NCBI GenBank assembly: GCA_039805565.1
Contig: JBDLTZ010000027.1
Span: 1-13,958 of the forward strand
Reading direction: 5' to 3'
Origin: CALJIC01 sp039805565
GTDB lineage: Bacteria; Chloroflexota; Chloroflexia; Chloroflexales; Roseiflexaceae
Length of the DNA: 13,958 bases
Part shown: positions 11,873 to 13,958 of the stretch, one piece after another
Layout: each line of letters starts with the position of its first letter
Position numbering within the stretch: the first letter of the stretch is position 1
The notes under the pieces: model-generated
What the model saw: the letters and a program-made list of their open reading frames with translations, nothing else
What the model was told of the DNA's origin: nothing
Database searches by the model: none
Translations under genes and position numbers: made by a program

Positions 11873-13129
11873 CTAGTGGGAGAGCCGCGGCAGCGCAAGG
11901 AGCGCGTGCGGCACCGAGAGCAGGTCGAGCGGAGCGGGCACGGGCAGGCCGAAGGTCTCGCGGGCCAGGCGCTCGGCCAGCGCCAGCGCCTCGGGCATGT
12001 CGACGGCAGCGACCATATGGCATGCGCGCACGACGTCGGGGTGCTCGGCGCCCACCACGATCACCGGGTGCCGCACGAGGACCTGGGCGAGGATGTAGGC
12101 GCGCTGGGCCCCGGCGGGGAACCCGGTGCGACGCAGCTCCTCGAGCAGCGCGGCGGGGCTCTGGGCGCGCGCCAGGAGCTCGAAGAAGCGGCGCTCGCCG
12201 GTCCCCTCGCCGGCACCCTCTGGGATGGCGGCGGGCAGGAGGATGGGCGCGCCGGGCAGCAGTGGCGTAGCGTCGGAGAGCGCGAGGTAGGTGGCGGCAC
12301 GGCTGGCCTGGTAGAGGTTGGCACCCTTCGGGCCGCCCACGCCGGCGACGGCGATGTGCGCCGGGCGCTCGACCGGAACCTGGTAGACCGCCCGGCCGCG
12401 TGCCACGAGGTCGTCGTGGACAGCTGCGGGAGGCCCCTCGGCGGCGGCGAGGATGGCACCGTCGTCGCCGAGGAGCACGTTGACGACATGGGCGAGGCCG
12501 ATGCGCTCTCCGGCGCGCCGGACGAACTGCTGGAACGGGTTGCCCTCCACCGCACCGAGGCGCACGCCCGGCCGGTCGAGCATCTGTGGGCCGTGGGTGG
12601 CGGAGATGGTGGCCTCACCGCCGCAGCCGATCACGACGGTCTTCGCGCCGCCTGAGTAGCCGGCGTACTGGTGCGGCTCGACGACCCCAGTGGCGAGGAG
12701 CAGGTCGGCCTCGACACAGCGGCGACCGGCGACCACCGGCAGGCCGTCGACAGCGTCCAGGTCCACGAGACCGGCAGGGTCGAGCGCGCTATGGTCCACG
12801 ACGTGGTACCGCGCGGCGATAGTGTGGCCGAGCTTCGCGATCCGCTCGGTGGGGGTGGAGGGGCGGTGCAGGCCGGTGGCGCACAGAAGCGTTATGTCGT
12901 CATCGCGCACGCCGCCTTCCTCCAGGATGCGCAGCAGGTAGCCGACGAGGTGCTCATCGGGGCAGGCGCGGGTGGCGTCGGTGAAGGCGATCGTGACGCG
13001 CATGCCGGGGCGGGCGAGGTCGGCGAGCGGGCGACCACCGACGAGCGTGATCGTATCGGACGAGCGCTTGGGGGCGCGCGGCTCGGCGACAGTGACGCGC
13101 AGGTTGGCGGGGAGCTGGGTGGGCAGCAT
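11873..13129 (-). CDS. larA: LarA-family nickel-pincer racemase (lactate racemase homologue)
   Basis: LarA racemises lactate, or in paralogues other 2-hydroxyacids or sugar acids, using a nickel-pincer nucleotide bound to a lysine. The 418-residue protein has normal family length. FTDATRACP at residues 49-57 holds the substrate-side Arg54, GLHRPSTPTE at 86-95 the first catalytic His88, EPHQYAGYSGGAKTVVIGCGG at 151-171 the second catalytic His153 and the cofactor-anchoring Lys163, and ATHGPQ the nickel-ligand His179; GGPKGANLYQAS at 265-276 carries Lys268. All key positions are therefore present. No larB, larC or larE cofactor-synthesis gene is in the window. No Shine-Dalgarno precedes the ATG; a heptamer array lies there instead. 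Substrate could differ from lactate, since the family is diverse. Confidence 0.9.
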   Translation of the reverse strand: MLPTQLPANLRVTVAEPRAPKRSSDTITLVGGRPLADLARPGMRVTIAFTDATRACPDEHLVGYLLRILEEGGVRDDDITLLCATGLHRPSTPTERIAKLGHTIAARYHVVDHSALDPAGLVDLDAVDGLPVVAGRRCVEADLLLATGVVEPHQYAGYSGGAKTVVIGCGGEATISATHGPQMLDRPGVRLGAVEGNPFQQFVRRAGERIGLAHVVNVLLGDDGAILAAAEGPPAAVHDDLVARGRAVYQVPVERPAHIAVAGVGGPKGANLYQASRAATYLALSDATPLLPGAPILLPAAIPEGAGEGTGERRFFELLARAQSPAALLEELRRTGFPAGAQRAYILAQVLVRHPVIVVGAEHPDVVRACHMVAAVDMPEALALAERLARETFGLPVPAPLDLLSVPHALLALPRLSH

Positions 13130-13135
13130 AGGAGA

Positions 13136-13156
13136 CTTGAGTCTTGAGTCTTGAGT
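13136..13156. repeat. heptamer tandem array 3 between the Rieske gene and larA
   Basis: Three perfect units of CTTGAGT are followed by CTAG, in which the Rieske stop codon (TAG on the - strand, 13159-13157) lies. The array fills nearly all of the 27-base gap between that stop and the larA ATG at 13129. It takes the place where a ribosome site for larA would be expected. Confidence 0.85.
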
Positions 13157-13480
13157 CTAGTCAGGCCAGTCGATCACCACGTAGACCTTGCCCTCCGCCA
13201 CGCGCGTTTCGTAGGTGGGAATGCGGATGCCGATAGGCGGGACGAGCGCCTTACCGGTGCGAACGCTGTACGTCCAGCCGTGCCACGGGCAGGCGACGGT
13301 GTCGTCGATCAGCACCCCGGCGGAGAGCGGGCCACCCTCGTGGCGGCAGGAGTCGCCGAAGGCGTAGATCACGCCGGCCACATTGGCGAGCGCGATCGGC
13401 AGGCCGTCCACATCAGCGTAGCGCATGCGGCCGGGCGGCAGGTCGGCCAGCTCGGCGACGAATACAGTCTCACGCGGCAT
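13157..13480 (-). CDS. Rieske [2Fe-2S] ferredoxin-like protein
   Basis: This is a small soluble electron carrier or redox subunit. The 107-residue protein carries one Rieske cluster site: CRHEGGPL with Cys45 and His47, and CPWHGW with Cys64 and His67, the four ligands of a Rieske 2Fe-2S centre. Length and lack of membrane helix match BphF/NirD-like ferredoxins rather than a bc1-complex Rieske protein. The ATG at 13480 is chosen over the longer frame to 13618, which would run through the promoter region and the tRNA gene. The start lies only seven bases from a TACAAT box, so the mRNA may be leaderless; no Shine-Dalgarno is seen. It is the first gene of a set with larA and deoC. The partner oxygenase or reductase is not apparent. 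Confidence 0.9.
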   Translation of the reverse strand: MPRETVFVAELADLPPGRMRYADVDGLPIALANVAGVIYAFGDSCRHEGGPLSAGVLIDDTVACPWHGWTYSVRTGKALVPPIGIRIPTYETRVAEGKVYVVIDWPD

Positions 13481-13486
13481 GGGGCT

Positions 13487-13495
13487 ATTGTAGCA
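13487..13495 (-). promoter_or_regulatory. extended -10 promoter (TGCTACAAT) of the Rieske-larA-deoC set
   Basis: The - strand reads TGCTACAAT, differing in one base from the TGCTATAAT seen at 1694 and 13523. The hexamer ends seven bases before the ATG at 13480, so a start at the usual distance falls on or next to the A of ATG. No clear -35 is seen at 17 bases; the region overlaps the divergent tRNA promoter. Confidence 0.6.
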
Positions 13496-13502
13496 CGGCG
13501 CG

Positions 13503-13531
13503 TTGCAGGACTGAGCGATGTTTGCTATAAT
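13503..13531 (+). promoter_or_regulatory. promoter of the tRNA-Ser gene
   Basis: TTGCAG (13503-13508) and TATAAT (13526-13531) are separated by 17 bases, and TGC before the -10 gives the extended form. Transcription would start near 13538, about nine bases before the mature tRNA 5' end. The element is divergent from, and partly overlaps, the Rieske promoter. Confidence 0.8.
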
Positions 13532-13546
13532 TCCCTGGTCGCACAT

Positions 13547-13636
13547 GGGGAGGTCGCATAGTGGCCTAGTGCGCGGCACTGGAAATGCCGTACGGGGGTA
13601 ACCTCGTCGTGGGTTCAAATCCCACCCTCCCCGCCA
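13547..13636 (+). tRNA. tRNA-Ser (anticodon GGA)
   Basis: A 90-base class II tRNA that reads UCC and UCU codons. The acceptor stem GGGGAGG (13547-13553) pairs with CCTCCCC (13626-13632), followed by discriminator G and an encoded CCA (13634-13636). The anticodon stem CGGCA/TGCCG (13574-13578, 13586-13590) encloses the loop CTGGAAA with anticodon GGA at 13581-13583. A long variable arm at 13591-13608 (ACGGGG pairing CCTCGT) is typical of serine tRNAs. The T arm is GTGGG-TTCAAAT-CCCAC (13609-13625). Confidence 0.97.
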
Positions 13637-13958
13637 ATATTTTGAGCCTCACTTGGGTTAGTTCCGAGTGGTGCAGGCAGGAAGAGTAAGTTTCTTTCGA
13701 ACCTCACTCAGTGATCGATCAGCAGCAGGGGTAACACCACCCCTGTTACCAATCTGTTCTGTTATTAAGGTTCACTCGTTTCGCGGCAACACAAAGCTGA
13801 ACCTGATAGGGCACTGTTTGTGTTGGCGGCTCTTCATCGGTAGCGTCGGGAAGAGAGCGGTATCACGTTCGCAGCATTTACCTGTCGAACCTGTTTGACC
13901 GAAGACCGTAGTAGGAAGAGCAGGGTCGATGTATTGACGGGTGTAGAGCGATTGGTTG
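13637..13958. other. non-coding or unassigned region downstream of tRNA-Ser
   Basis: This ~320-base stretch has visibly more A and T than the rest of the window. A 76-codon frame at 13668-13898 (+) has no ribosome site and an unremarkable sequence, so I do not call it. No direct repeat of the tRNA 3' end and no integrase were seen, so an integrated element is not shown. A hairpin at 13726-13750 is noted separately. Confidence 0.5.
13726..13750 (+). repeat. two overlapping, mutually exclusive hairpins
   Basis: CAGGGGT (13726-13732) pairs with ACCCCTG (13739-13745), loop AACACC. Alternatively GGTAACA (13730-13736) pairs with TGTTACC (13744-13750), loop CCACCCC. The two stems share bases and cannot coexist. 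It lies 90 bases after the tRNA and could end its transcript, but the following sequence is only moderately T-rich. Confidence 0.5.

Noticed and set aside
10975..12270. A 431-codon + frame running from the tandem repeats across deoC into larA
   Set aside because: Starts in repeat DNA and its product is an Arg/Ala/Gly-rich shadow of deoC and larA.
13691..13715. Possible second tRNA (T-arm-like GGTTCGAA on the - strand)
   Set aside because: The flanking bases do not form a T stem, and no anticodon arm or acceptor stem can be built.
13668..13898. 76-codon + frame after the tRNA gene
   Set aside because: No ribosome site, no recognisable sequence, and it runs through the hairpin at 13726-13750.

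Overview
The window is GC-rich, tightly packed bacterial chromosome. It holds twelve protein genes that I accept, one tRNA gene, several families of short repeats, and perhaps the last codons of a gene entering from the left. GTG starts, TGCTATAAT-type promoters, heptamer tandem arrays and a GC-rich dispersed hairpin would suit a Chloroflexota bacterium (Roseiflexus/Chloroflexus-like or a relative). That placement is an inference from style; there is no rRNA or marker gene to settle it.

Left part (1-3507, + strand): glycogen synthase (glgA); then an extended -10 promoter driving a two-gene unit made of a 98-residue unknown protein translationally coupled (GTGA overlap) to a serine alpha/beta-hydrolase of the PGAP1/DUF676 type; then an 88-residue unknown protein with a strong Shine-Dalgarno. 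Its stop codon is interlocked with that of the convergent glcE gene.

Middle part (3504-10853, - strand, read right to left): an NAD-dependent epimerase/dehydratase; a Dabb-domain small protein, the FAD-linked glycolate oxidase subunit GlcD, a metallophosphoesterase and a large membrane GT-C glycosyltransferase, in a run with gaps of 0-19 bases; then a 384-base gap and the second FAD subunit, GlcE. GlcD and GlcE together suggest 2-hydroxyacid (glycolate/lactate) oxidation, but the Fe-S subunit GlcF is not in the window.

Right part (11170-13480, - strand): a small Rieske ferredoxin, a LarA-family nickel-pincer racemase and deoxyribose-phosphate aldolase (DeoC), spaced like an operon. LarA would interconvert 2-hydroxyacid stereoisomers, which fits thematically with GlcD/GlcE. 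A tRNA-Ser(GGA) gene lies divergent from the Rieske gene. The last ~320 bases are visibly less GC-rich and hold no gene I can support.

Repeats are the most distinctive content: three separate arrays with a 7-base period (1561-1609, 3011-3052, 13136-13156), a 47-base hairpin element (3081-3127), about 3.5 copies of a 70-72-base tandem unit (10909-11152), and GC-rich hairpin sequence both between genes (9852-9927) and apparently inserted in frame inside glcE (4047-4124). I see no defence system, CRISPR array, transposase or phage gene. The genes are mostly ordinary metabolism, and the unusual material is in the spacers.
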